DNA of 64,000 nucleotides from Daucus carota subsp. sativus (taxonomy: Eukaryota > Streptophyta > Magnoliopsida > Apiales > Apiaceae), in the NCBI RefSeq assembly GCF_001625215.2, contig NC_030385.2, positions 29,103,598 through 29,167,597 on the forward strand. The letters run 5' to 3'. The position numbers and the translations under genes are program-made. Positions 36,280 to 47,511 of the stretch are shown piece after piece (within the stretch, counting starts at the first letter, position 1; each line of letters starts with the position of its first letter). The notes under the pieces are model-generated. The model was not told where the DNA came from and ran no database searches. It saw only the letters and a list, made by a program, of their open reading frames with translations.

Positions 36280-36952
36280 ATGGTTCCATCGAAGAAATAC
36301 AGAGGCGTAAGGCAACGTCATTGGGGCTCTTGGGTCTCTGAGATCCGCCACCCAATTATGTAAGACAAGTACTTATCTGTAACTGATTAATATTTTGGTG
36401 AGAAACTGATGTATGATTTTATAGTCTAATATTGTGACATCCGTGCACAGGAAGAAAAGGGTGTGGCTAGGTACATTCGACACACCCGAAGAAGCAGCCA
36501 AAGCCTATGATCATGCTGCTACATTGATGAGTGGCAGGACTGCAAAAACCAACTTCCCCGTCGCTGTTCCTGGCCAAGATTCCAATGAGGCCAATGACAA
36601 TAGTTACGGAAATGGAGCCATCCCAACGACTCCTGATCGCGGCTATGAAGATTCTGGATCAGCTACAAAGAGTAACAGGGCGGAAACAATTATAAAAGAA
36701 AAACTTAAAAAGTGGAGTGAAAGAAGAGTTGCGCCATCACTCATATGTTTGATGCTTGATACTAAAAATTCTCATATTGGTGTCTGGCAAAAAAGGGCAG
36801 GAGCTATCTGTTCGCATTCGGATTGGATCAGCAAGTTTGATCTACACAACAATCCCGATTTCACTAAGTGTCAGAATTCTAGCATTAAAAGAGAAACCGG
36901 AGACGAAGAAGACAGAATCGCTTTGCAAATGATTGAAGAACTTTTGAACTAG
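36280..36952 (+). CDS. SHN: AP2/ERF transcription factor, SHINE/WIN1 clade
   Basis: Exons 36280-36359 and 36451-36952 join within the AP2 domain (RHPI-M-KKRVWLG) and encode 193 residues, close to the about 200 of Arabidopsis WIN1/SHN1. Residues about 5-61 form one AP2 DNA-binding domain with [38 protein letters not shown] and [10 protein letters not shown]. The middle and C-terminal SHN motifs are present: [20 protein letters not shown] and [12 protein letters not shown] at the end. Known clade members act in the nucleus and activate cutin and wax biosynthesis; that role here is by homology. The intron inside the AP2 domain is a known clade feature. I chose the Met of MVPSKKYRG because it matches the usual N-terminus and follows a TATA box. 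The frame is open further upstream from 36130. Confidence 0.93.
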
Positions 36953-39011
36953 CAATCAAGAAATTAAGATCAGTAATAAATTTTTACTAGATATCTACAT
37001 GGACTTCAGTATAAGATTTCTATGTATACTTTGTATGCTACAGATATACCATATATTATTGTACTTGTGAGAATTGAGGGTACAGGAGTTAACATATATA
37101 GAGTTACGAGAATAAGAATTTATTGTGTTTGCAGAAGATCGAATCGAAATTGTGTCAGGCCTCCTGTCTTTTTTCACTATACACACTAGCCCTCCAAAAG
37201 TTTAGTTATGCACAAATGTTTCTCGTTCTGCAATGACGGATCTAGAATTTGTTAAACGGAGAGCTTAAAGTTGATAGTTCTCGATGTCAAATATAAGATC
37301 ATACATAACAGGCCTATTACTAAACACGACTAAATTTTATTTTTGTGAGTCAGGGATGCTTAAGCCCCGAATGAATCCGGCCCTGGTCAAGTGTAATGTA
37401 AGTTGATGAATGGTAGGTACATTCGTGGAAGGTTTTTTAAGAGGTGCAAGGCACTTCATATTGACAATAATGTGACCTTAACTTTCATCTTAATGCAAAA
37501 CGAGATAGTAGATCGTAGATCCATGCACCTCTAAGTCCCCCACTTTTCTAAGGGGTTGGTTTATCATCAATGTCCGAAGTAAATACTCTAGCTGTCCCAA
37601 CATAAAGGACATTTGATTTTTTTTGTTTTTTTCCTTTAGGTTTTCTCGACACATTGGAAGAGGATGGCATTTTGTTCTGGGGTGGAGTTTGTTGAGTGGG
37701 TGTCGATCCAAGTCGCAGCCAAATAATTCTATTAGCATAAAGCCTTTTAGGGGTGTCCTAAAATAAATCCGTGCAGGTTTGACAACGGACCGATTATTTT
37801 TAATTTAAGTCAAAAAATTATTTCTATTCATACTTCATGATCATGCATTCAATAATATTTTTAAAGTTAATGCTTATTTACGGCACTTCTACACCAAAAA
37901 AAATTGCCTGTAGTTAGTTGACTTGCTAACGACGGATAGAATGGGAGGACTCACCCTACCCTAGTAAAACTTTTGAGTCGGGTTACAAGGCAGATCTAGA
38001 GACGGAATTTAGGGGGCACCAAACAAATTTTCGGAAAACACCTATATATTTTTAAATTTAAGGGGGGCACTTCTGTAATTTTATAAAATTTAGAATGATG
38101 AAAAAATATTAAAAAAAAAATTAAGGGGGCACGTGTCTTCCGTGCCTCTTACTAGATCCGCTCCTGGTCGGGTATCGCCTCGACGGTAAACAAAATTCTT
38201 AAATTAATCAGTTTTATTGTTGAAAGTTGATATCACGAATCCACTGATACAAAACATACGATATATGGTATGTTTTCAACACTCTTGAAACTGGGCTTTC
38301 ACTTATTCGTGTGGATTGTGGAATGTGGATTGCCCTTCTTTTTTTTTTAGTGGTCTGTTACGCCCAAACATGCAGACTGATTAGGGAGGCAACAATGGCG
38401 CTTTCTTTCACTACTAAGTGAGGTCCACGCACGGCCTTCCATGCCATATGAGGTTCAGAAATAAAATTTTTGGGTCTTTGTAATAATTTTTTTTATAAAG
38501 TACTATTTGTGATGCTGACTTAACTTATGTTAATACATAGTAGATTATAATGAAATGAAGGTAAGAAACTTATATATAGTAACCTTTTAATTTTTAAATC
38601 TTGAGAAATGGATTAGTCGAAAGTGTGATGGGCCTAATTTTGTTAAATTTCAAAAGTAATATAGTAGTACATCATAATAACACAGACTCGTGAGTAATTG
38701 ATCAAAACGTATATTAAACTTGAATGCGTAATATGCATGGTTAAATTTTGGATCCTCTAAAAAGCATGAGTCCTGAATGTTCGCCCTCCCTCGCCTGAAA
38801 AGATGTTAAATTTAATATTGAGGTATTTATATTTTTTTCACTCAGGCGTGAATTTATTAGTTTAAAAGTGCAAGGATTTGATACTAAGATAATTATATTC
38901 AAAAATTTCAGAAAATTAGAGAAATTGATTAGAAGCATCAACGCCCCTCATTTTTTAATAGAAAATTTATTGACATTCGAATTCACATTTACTATAAATT
39001 CGAAACCCTTA
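36953..39011. other. Intergenic stretch with dispersed repeats
   Basis: 3' region of the SHN gene, then repeat debris. A relic at about 37236-37388 runs from 'acggatctagaatttg' to 'gaatccggccctgg'. Another at about 37985-38165 (gatctagagacggaat...agatccgctcctgg) matches, inverted, the copy near 26194-26385. The minus-strand frame at 37490-37738 is not a family I recognise. Confidence 0.45.
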
Positions 39012-39021
39012 TATATTTCCA

Positions 39022-39983
39022 GGGTTAAATGGTGTTTTAGTTACTCAACTGACCACCAACTTGCAATTGGGTCATCCAACTCAAAAAGCTTTCAGACACA
39101 TCATTATACTCTTAAAAGTTTTCATTCAGGACACTGGCCGTTAAACTCCGTTAAAAATTTGACGGAAAGCTGACTAAGCAGTCGTGACTTGGCTTAAATA
39201 AATCCACCGTGGCATGTATAGTCAGCAGAATTGGCATTTTGGTCACTCAACTCAGTACAAACTTGCAATCGGGTCATCAAACTAAAAAAAACTTTCATTT
39301 AGGTCACTTATCGTAATATCCGTTAAAAAATGAAAAAAGAAAAAATTAAAAGTTATCATCTAACACCTTTTTTTCTCTCCTAAAAATTTTGAAACGTATT
39401 AACAAATTTTGAAAAATTTTGAAACTTATTAACAAACTTATTTTGAAAATTTTTTCTCTCCTAAAAAATGAAAATGAAAATATTAAAGAGTTTTTCCAAA
39501 TGGCCTTATAAGATATGTAAAACGATAAAAGACAAACAAAGATTAAGTGTTTCTGGGTGAAACTGCTGATTTTGTGTGTGTGTGTGTATTTGTTTCATTT
39601 GTTAATAAGTTTCAAAATTATTAAGAAAGAAAAGAAGGTGCTGCATGATAACTTTTAATTATTTCTTTTTTCATTTTTTAACGGATATTACGATAAGTGA
39701 CCTAAATGAAAGTTTTTTTTGAGTTTGATGACCCGATTGCAAGTTTGTACTCAGTTGAGTGACTAAAATGCCGATTCTGCTGACCGTACATGCCACGGTG
39801 GATTTATTTAAGCCAATTCACGACTGCTTATTCAGCTTTTCGTCAAATTTTTAACAGAGTTTAACGGAAGGTGACCTGAATGAAAACTTTTAAGAGTATA
39901 ATGATGTGTTTGAAAGCTTTTTGAGTTGGATGATCCAATTGCAAGTTGACGGTCAGTTGAATGACCAAAACGCCATTTAACCC
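39022..39983. mobile_element. Mutator-like element with long TIRs (foldback MITE), 962 bp
   Basis: The ends GGGTTAAATGGTGTTTTAG... and ...CAAAACGCCATTTAACCC are the outer parts of terminal inverted repeats of about 335 bp (39022-about 39360 and about 39650-39983), separated by an AT-rich spacer with a short TG repeat. The direct repeat TATATTTCCA flanks it (39012-39021 and 39984-39993). A 9-11 bp duplication with very long TIRs is the Mutator pattern. No transposase. Confidence 0.92.
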
Positions 39984-40384
39984 TATATTTCCACATTGTT
40001 ATTAATCATATTTTTCTAGAAATGAGGTCATTGGGTTAAAAAAGAAATTATATAAATTTGAATTCTCTCTTTCATTATAAAATAAAAAAAAGTTATTTCT
40101 AATATGTTATTAATTATTTCTTTTTCTAAAAATTATATCACTAGAAAAAGTTATATTCAATATTTACATTAGAGGATTTTTAGAGAAAAGGATAAATATA
40201 ATTCAGATTATTTGAGAGAACTCGAGATTTTCTTTTACATAATATAAAGAGATAATGATACTGAGATGATTGATCATATCGATTAAAATATTAATCGAGG
40301 ATGTTATCAGAGGGAGGAATGAATATACTCTCAAATTCCGTATCAATATCATAAAAATTATAATAAACATTTTCTACACTAAAA

Positions 40385-40843
40385 GGGGTGTATTGGATTG
40401 GGATTTTAAAGTATTTTTTTGCATTTATGAAATCCGAGGGTATTCGATTGAGATTGTTTGAAATCCATTAAAATCTTAAGGTATTCAATTGGGATTTTAA
40501 ACTATGCTACAAAATCTAGTGGTATTCAATTGGGATTTTAAATTATGTTCTAAAATCCAATGGTATTCAATTGGGATTGTTTAAAATCCATTAAAATCTG
40601 ATGGTATTCAAATGCTGATGGATTTTTTTTCATTTCATAAAATGATGGATTTTGTGGCATTCTTCAGTGTATTTTAAGTTTTTTGAAATCCCACCAAAAT
40701 CAATGGGATTTTGAAGCATTGTAGCTAAACCCTATCAACTCTGCGACATTTCATAAGAATCCGCAAAAAATCAAAATCCCATACAATCCATTAAAATCCA
40801 TAGACTAAAAACAATGCATTAAAATCCCAATCGAATACACCCC
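40385..40843. mobile_element. TIR element (MITE), 459 bp, GGGGTGTATT ends
   Basis: The ends GGGGTGTATTGGATTGGGAT and the inverted CCCAATCGAATACACCCC define the element. Inside, the phrase 'ggtattcaattgggatt' repeats several times. I find no clear target duplication, so the superfamily stays open (Harbinger-like or hAT-like). Confidence 0.8.
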
Positions 40844-40897
40844 TGTAAATATGTAAACAATTTAAAATAAGTGTAATAGTTTGGAGGACAAACAAAG

Positions 40898-41691
40898 TAG
40901 GGCTGTTCACGAACCGAGCCGAGCCGAGTTTTGACCGAACCGAGCCGAGCTTTAATTTTTTTTCTGACGAGCCGAGCCGAGCCGAGCTTTTTTATCGAAC
41001 AAAAATTGTGTTCAAGATCGGCTCGTTAACTAACGAGCCGAACACGAGCTTGTTCGCGAACAAATACAAGCCGAGTCGAGTCGAGCCGAGCCAGAAAAAA
41101 AATAAAAACAAACCGCTAGTTGACTCTTAAAATAGCTAACCAAATAATTTTAATTTTTTTGAAACTTTGTTTATATCACTAAAATGTATATATGTTAACA
41201 TCCATGAGGTTGGATCGGTAAGAAATATTTTTTTAAAAAATTGAAACTAATTTAGGATTAAACACTAGTTAGCGGTACTAGTTAACCTTCTACTTGACTG
41301 TCAAAATAGCAAACCATATAAAATTATTATTTTCCGAAATTTTGGTTACATCACTAAAATATATATATATATATAAATTATATGTTGAATTCTGAGTTCA
41401 ATAACATATATAAATTATAAAAAAAAAACCCCAAAAATATTACATTTTTTCGAGCTTTAACGAGCCGAGCTCGAGCCGAGCGAGCTCGAGTCGAGCTCGA
41501 GTCGAGCTCGAGCTCGAGCCGAGCGAGCTCGAGCCGAACATACTAAAAGCTCGGCTCGAGCTTGTTTACTTAACGAACAATTTTTTGTGTTCGAGCTCGA
41601 GCTCGTTAACTTAACGAGCCGAGCCGAACGAGCTCTTAACGAGCCGAGCTCGAGCTTGTTCGCGAACAGGTCGGTTCGTTAAACAGCCCTA
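40898..41691. mobile_element. hAT-type MITE with GAGCC-rich arrays, 794 bp
   Basis: Begins TAGGGCTGTTCACGAACCG and ends CGGTTCGTTAAACAGCCCTA, flanked by the 8-bp direct repeat AAACAAAG (40890-40897 and 41692-41699). An 8-bp duplication fits the hAT superfamily. Both arms hold degenerate GAGCCGAGCTCGAGC arrays that are largely self-complementary, so a single strand could fold extensively. No transposase. Confidence 0.93.
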
Positions 41692-41699
41692 AAACAAAG

Positions 41700-42254
41700 T
41701 ATCAACAATCAACCTTGACCAACTCCATATTTCTCCGTACTCAAGTCTCGAGTCCTGCAAGTAAATGATCAACAAAGTTGCTATGCCTATTAGTTCCCAC
41801 CTGCTTCTCCACGTTGAGTGTTACCCAATAATACTGGAGGAAATTGGGGACAAGATTTCTCCAAAGTTTTAAGTATAAGGGTATATTCTCTCGTATATAT
41901 ACGAATCTCCTCCACATTGGGAGAGCCAAATACTATTGGATATGCCCCCGCGCTTCTACTACCGATGACCGATCCTTTTAAATGGCCCCTGCCGAAACGC
42001 TGTTATATGTAGGGCGGCCATGTATAGCATATCCTTTACCGTTTTACGTAATGTGAAACAGTGATTTCTATGTCATACTTTTATTTTCTTATATCACGTT
42101 TTTGACAAATCTTCTGATGAATTGATGATAGTAAATTAATATTATAATATAAAGTTAACTTTTTTTATAAATTAAAATTTGATATTTTAATTTATATGAA
42201 AGAAAATTTTAAAATTATATGTTAAACTACGCCATCAAAATATTTAAAAGTATA
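41700..42254. other. Intergenic stretch, nothing recognised
   Basis: Positions 41740-42010 look like part of a dispersed repeat: GC-richer, with short frames on both strands and no family motif. After that the sequence is AT-rich and featureless. Confidence 0.35.
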
Positions 42255-43260
42255 TTAAGAAAATATTAAAGTATATTCCCTTCGCTCCTTCGTATTGTCA
42301 GCACCTGAGAGAGAAGTTTTGTCACGTATATTAAAATTTCCAACAAAGAATAGTTTGTTAAAATAAAGACCGTTAATATTTGGCATGATGAATGCAGCAA
42401 AGTAAATTGAGATGATGTATTGTGAAACATCACCGGCATGCAGATGTAACAATTTTGCAATTAGCAACAAGATAATTTCCACTACCACATTTAGAACATG
42501 TCTTGCTGGGAGGATTTCTATCAGGAGTGTAAGAATTTTTCTTGTTAATGTCAACTTTGTCATTCATGGTCCCCATTTTCTTTTTATTCACAAGCTCTAT
42601 TTTTTCTAATTTGCTTTTCAATTACTTGTCGGACAAATGTCCAATGTCCTCTTTCTGTTGTCTTGGTTTTGCTACTTTCACCTATAAAAATTTATTGATG
42701 GGCCTAAATTTTTTGTTGAGCCTTTTTAGTTTTTTCTTTTCAATTGTTACTTGATTTTTCAACGGATTCTCTCATTTGTTAATGGATTATCGGTCAACAA
42801 ATGATCACTATCTATTAAGTAATCTTTTTTTCCAAAGATCATTTTATCTTTGTTCCAGACCTGCTTGTTCTTCTCCTCCAATATTTGAGCACTATGCACG
42901 CTATCAATTACATTCCCAGAATTTTTGATGATCAAAATTTAATCTTTGATGATCAAGCATAGATGCAGAATCTCGTTTTCGATGTTACAAAATTGGTGCC
43001 ATCAAACAGAGGTAATCGAGAGCTAGATAAACCTTCGCCACAACCGATGATATTTCGATAAGGTATTATAGGATCACTTTCCGTTGTGCCCGTAGATCTG
43101 TAAATTACTTAAACAAACACGTTGAAAAGCACAACTCTGATACCAATTGTTAGATCCCGATAAAAAAATAAGTTAAGTCAGAATGGAGGTTGAATAGCTT
43201 AATCACTATTTAAAAATTGTTATAGCCTTTTAAAGATATTTTTCAAATTTTAAATATATG
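42255..43260 (-). pseudogene. Copia retrotransposon fragment: LTR edge, primer site and degenerate gag
   Basis: A minus-strand primer site complementary to initiator tRNA-Met (TGGTATCAGAG, 43135-43145) adjoins an LTR edge (TGTTAGATCCC from 43148). Downstream is a gag remnant: LPLFDGTNFVTSKTRFCIYA near 42960-43020, then a Lys-rich part and a zinc-knuckle relic CSKCGSGNYLVANC near 42470-42510. Stops interrupt the frame, and no pol follows, so this is a truncated relic. Confidence 0.75.
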
Positions 43261-43529
43261 TTTGGCTAGAAATATATGTCTAGCTTCTAGTTTATAAATC
43301 AGAAGTACCTTATTTGTATCATTTGTATAACCAACTTACAAGTCAATTTCTGACTTATTTGGTAGGTGTGATCCGTTGGACATAGATCCAATTTTTCTCT
43401 TTTTTGGATTCTTTCGAATTTGTCTTTCCCGTTCCTGGTGGTATCAAGACACCACTATGTCGAGATATCTTATTTGTCTCTCCAGGAAAATGGATATCTT
43501 CAAAATATTTTTAGTTCAATTTTTTTTTT

Positions 43530-44240
43530 TATCTCCACTCGAACTAATCCGCCGACTATCTTGATGCATATAGATACAAATGGTCCAATGGGAGCAATAA
43601 TTTCCAGAAACATTTGGACCATTTCGTTTCTGAGCGGAAGAGACGTTTTCGAGTAGTGTTCGACTCACTTCCTTTTTTCTTTGTGAGTTTCGGGAATATC
43701 CCCATTCATAGGTCTGAGATCTACATCTATGAATTGAAAGGTTCGAATGATCAACTTTGCAATCAGTTCTTAGAATCAATAGGTCTTCAAATCGTTCATT
43801 TGAAAAAATTGAAACCCTTCTTATTGGATGATCATGATACTTCCCAAAAATCGAAATTCTTGATCAATAACCGAGCCGGATCTGGTGTATCATAAGGGAT
43901 TTGCCTTTTCTATTGATTCCTATGGATTGGATCAAAAACAATTCTTGAATGAGATATTCAACTCCAGGGATGAATCGAAAAAAAAAATCTTTATTGGCTC
44001 TACCTCCTTTTTTTTATGAAGAGAATGAATCTTTTTATCGAAGGATCATAAAAAAATGGGTCCGGATCTCCTGCGGAAATGATTTGGAAGATCAAAAACC
44101 AAAAAAAAAATGGTATTTGCTAGCAACAACCTAAATGTATTGAATTGATTCTTTTTAATGAATGGAATCAGATCGCAACTTCGAATGTGGAATTCAAAGG
44201 GATCAAATAGAAAAAGATACTCTGGAATTTGACAAGTTGA
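43530..44240 (+). pseudogene. ycf2: Nuclear plastid DNA insertion (NUPT): rearranged ycf2 pieces
   Basis: Frames read like plastid Ycf2: WSNGS-type then [47 protein letters not shown] and [14 protein letters not shown]. At about 43869 this runs directly into [13 protein letters not shown]-type sequence, [33 protein letters not shown] and GNDLED. In plastid Ycf2 the second block lies upstream of the first, so the pieces are joined in reversed order on the same strand. Internal deletions occur after VVFD and near 44130. Several frameshifts and stops exist, so it is not expressed as Ycf2. Whether 43370-43530 is also organellar I cannot tell. Confidence 0.88.
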
Positions 44241-44655
44241 AATAACTAATTTTTTTTAGTAATTTATTTTTATTTTTGAAATTTGAAAGAAAATACAAAT
44301 GACCATTTTAAAAGATAATCTATATTATATATTACTACATTAATAATATTTGAATCCAAAAATTTATCCACACACATTATAAATAAAAACTACTTCTCAT
44401 CTATAAATCATTAATACTTTTTAAGTTACGTTAGACCGTGCCAATGCCTTTTGTATGAATGACTTTATATATAGAAGATTTTTAAGAGTCCGTGTCCAAG
44501 TTAACATCAAAATACTTTATTTTTAATATTTAATAATATGTTGATATGAATGGTGATAATAAAATTTTATATATTTATATGATATTATATTATATCTAAC
44601 GGTTTATATAATGAGTTGGAAATTTTGATTAGATAGAAGAAAGAAATTACATATT

Positions 44656-44659
<4 letters not shown>

Positions 44660-44716
<57 letters not shown>
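44660..44716. repeat. (AT)n microsatellite
   Basis: An uninterrupted run of AT dinucleotides of about 57 bp, followed by more AT-rich sequence with shorter AT runs to about 44765. Confidence 0.95.
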
Positions 44717-44718
<2 letters not shown>

Positions 44719-44749
44719 TGTTATTTTAATATAGATATATTTTTACCTT

Positions 44750-46441
44750 CAATATATATATATAAAGGAGGATGCGGGCGTCTCTAGAATTGTTCGATTC
44801 AGTCTTCTGATTTTTCTTTAATTTCGGGTAGAAAATATAGTTATAATTCAAAAATTCATGTTTAAGAATTCTAAAGGTAATACAATTCTTTTCTTATTAT
44901 TGGATTCCAAATGTAATACAATTCTTTTTACTATTTTAGGAATCATAAGGGTAATACAATTCTTATTGTTAATTATATATTAATATAAAAATTATTAAAA
45001 AGGTACCATTCTTTTTCTTTTTTTTTTGAAACTAAAAGGTACCATTCTTATTCTCAAAAGTTATAAATTTATAAATAAATTTTATAAATCTTTTTCAAAA
45101 AGTAGCGATTGCAATCTTCTCATCTCTTTCGAATATTTATTTATAATTCAATTTTTGGCGACCAAACTCCGTCCTAAGAAGTGAACCTGACAGTGTCATT
45201 TTATTGATTGTGTAATATTTAATTAAACCCTAGACAAGCCCGATCACTCCATATAAACCCTTATTCGTCTTCTGATTTTTCTTAAATTTTGGAAAGAAAA
45301 TATAATTATAATTCAAAAAATAAGGTTCAAGAATTCTAAAAATAATACAACTCTTTTCTTATTGATATCTAAAGATGATACAACTCTTTTCCTTTTTATT
45401 TAGTATTTCTTATTGAATTCTAAAGATGATACAATTTTTTTCTTATTCAGTAATCCTAAAAGAAATAGAATTATTTTTAAAAAATCAGGTTTTAACCAAT
45501 AAATAGGAATCATAAAATAAAAATAATTAACAAAAAAATAGGATATATAAAATAAGAATCATATATTGATTTTATAGTAATATAGGATATATAAAATAAG
45601 AATCATATATTGATTTTATAATAATGTAAATGATTCTTGATTAGTATTGTGTTTGACAGGCACGGGAGGCGGCCCAAACTAATTTTTATCTAAATAATAA
45701 TAATTTTTCTATTAGTATTATGTTTGACGGGAAAGTGGCTAATATAATTTTTATCTATGTTATAGTTTTTTTTTGTTAAAACGACGGTTCAAAATAATTA
45801 CAAAATAAAATAGGATATATAAAATAGGAATCATATATTGATTCTATAATAATGTAAATGATTCTTGATTAGTATTGTGTTTGACGGGCACGGGAGGCGG
45901 CCCAAACTAATTTTTATCTAAATAATAATAAATTTTCTATTAGTATTATGTTTGACGGGAAAGTGGCTAAAATAATTTTTTGTTCATGTTATAATATATT
46001 TATTTTGTTAAAACGGTACCGCGGTTCAAATTAATTTTTATCCAGTTATAATCTTTAATTTTATCATAATTAGAATAATTTTATTAGTATTGTGTTTGAC
46101 AGTAAAGCGACTCAAACTAATATCTAAATTATAATGTTTTGTTATTAGTATTGTGTTTGACAAGAGAGCGGCTCAAATTAATTTTGATCTAAATTATAAT
46201 ATTTAATTTTATCTTAAAAATAATAATTATGGATTAATATTGTCTTTGACGGGAGGGAAGTTCGAACTAATTTTATTATTAGTATTGTGTTTGACATGAT
46301 GGCCACTTATACAAATTTTTATACTAATTATAATATTTTTTTATTAGTGATATGTTTAACGGGAAGATGACTCAATATAATTTTTATGCTATTCATATCA
46401 AAATTCATCATGCCACCGCGAAGCGCGGCTTTTTTCACTAG
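44750..46441 (+). mobile_element. Helitron-like non-autonomous element
   Basis: The right end has a GC-rich hairpin (CCGCG-AAG-CGCGG, 46416-46428), then TTTTTTCA and CTAG (46438-46441), followed by T: the Helitron 3' signature. A plausible left end is TCAATATATATATATAAAGG at about 44754, but this is a guess. Inside are two copies of a 'cttctgatttttctt...gaattctaaa' segment (about 44800 and 45265) and an array of GTGTTTGAC units. No coding capacity. Confidence 0.6.
45635..46350. repeat. Degenerate tandem array around 'ttagtattgtgtttgacggg'
   Basis: At least eight copies of a core TTAGTATTGTGTTTGAC, spaced about 50-120 bp apart, each followed by a variable 'gaaagtggctaatataatttttat' type tail. 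A larger unit of about 230 bp is duplicated (from about 45580 and 45815). Confidence 0.8.
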
Positions 46442-46448
46442 TTTCATA

Positions 46449-46682
46449 CTCCCTCCGTCCCATCGGGTTGTTAACGTTCACTGTTTGCACGCATTTTGAG
46501 GCTCTTATAAAGTATAGTTCTATAATGTTTTTGTAATTTATTTTTTTTCTGAATAAAAGTTTAAACATCAAACTTTTATTCAGAATTTTTTTTATAAAAA
46601 AAACCTCATGCAACTATATTTTATAGAGGTCTTAAAAAGCGTGCCAAAAAGTGATGTTAACAATCCAACGGGACGGAGGGAG
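46449..46682. mobile_element. Stowaway-type MITE (Tc1/mariner), 234 bp
   Basis: Ends CTCCCTCCGTCCCATCGG and ...CCAACGGGACGGAGGGAG are inverted repeats flanked by TA on both sides (46447-46448, 46683-46684), the Stowaway signature. It starts seven bases after the Helitron end. Confidence 0.95.
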
Positions 46683-47361
46683 TATAAAATACCAAACACG
46701 TAATTAATTTTAAAAAATACGTGTGAATTAAAAGAGGAAATTAGAGCATGGGCCATGACACAATAGCCACCCCTACTAAATTTTAGAGACATTACATAAT
46801 AAGACATAACAAGTAAAGAGCTGTCACTGGGGGCTAAGTGGCAACGAGTCAATTCTGTAATCTAAGAATTTTCAAGATTTATCTAAACTAAAATATAATC
46901 ATTTTTCAATATTGTGATCGAGTAAAGGAAGGGATATTCTACATGCCTTTGGATTATCCTAGTCTGATAGTTATGTTCGGTATCAAAAAAAGATCTTTGC
47001 CCAGTTGGCGGCTTCGACCAACCAGAGCCAGGCCTCTCTAAACTCTTTTACGCTTGGAGATTTTTCAATGCACAGATTTTAAATATTATTCAAAAATTTC
47101 AAATTATAAAAATATTATTCATTGAAAATATACTCCAAAAATGCAATCATTAAGTTACAAAAACAAAAAGAAATACAGCTAGTTTTTTAATTAAAAAAGG
47201 AGATTAATTTGGATCTCTTTTAATCACATAACATGTTTTTTATAGCTATTTTTGAAGAAAAACTCTCCAAAAATGAAATAGTTATCACTTCTTAAAAAAA
47301 ATCTCCAAAAAATTGATCCAACTCGCTTAGAAGCCCAGCCGAGCCGAGCCGAGCCGAAGAA

Positions 47362-47408
47362 GAATATACCCGATACAATGCCTCAGCATATTCCTCACAC
47401 TATAAATA
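47362..47408 (+). promoter_or_regulatory. Two P1BS elements and TATA box of the SPX gene
   Basis: GAATATAC at 47362-47369 and GCATATTC at 47386-47393 both match the PHR1-binding site GNATATNC. TATAAATA follows at 47401-47408, 104 bp before the ATG. PHR-type MYB factors use P1BS to induce genes on phosphate starvation, so this pair predicts low-phosphate induction. Confidence 0.8.
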
Positions 47409-47511
47409 CACTTTCTGCATTAATACATTTCTAACACTCCCCCTACCCTGTTTTTGTATACAACTCTCTGTTTCTTCTTACATTCTTGTGAAGAACAACA
47501 ACAATATAAGC

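Noticed and set aside
37490-37738. Minus-strand frame with a Lys-rich stretch
   Set aside because: Reads somewhat protein-like in two frames, but no family or splice partner could be identified.
40898-41691. Regular GAGCC repeats suggesting a CRISPR-like array
   Set aside because: Units are contiguous and degenerate without unique spacers, the ends are hAT TIRs with an 8-bp target duplication, and the genome is a plant's.
41741-41929. Minus-strand frame of 62 codons
   Set aside because: Looks like a dispersed repeat rather than a gene; no conserved residues recognised.
43376-43656. Plus-strand frames '[11 protein letters not shown]' and '[15 protein letters not shown]'
   Set aside because: The right part is ycf2 read out of frame. 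The left part may be organellar DNA, but I could not identify its source, so it is left out of the NUPT span.
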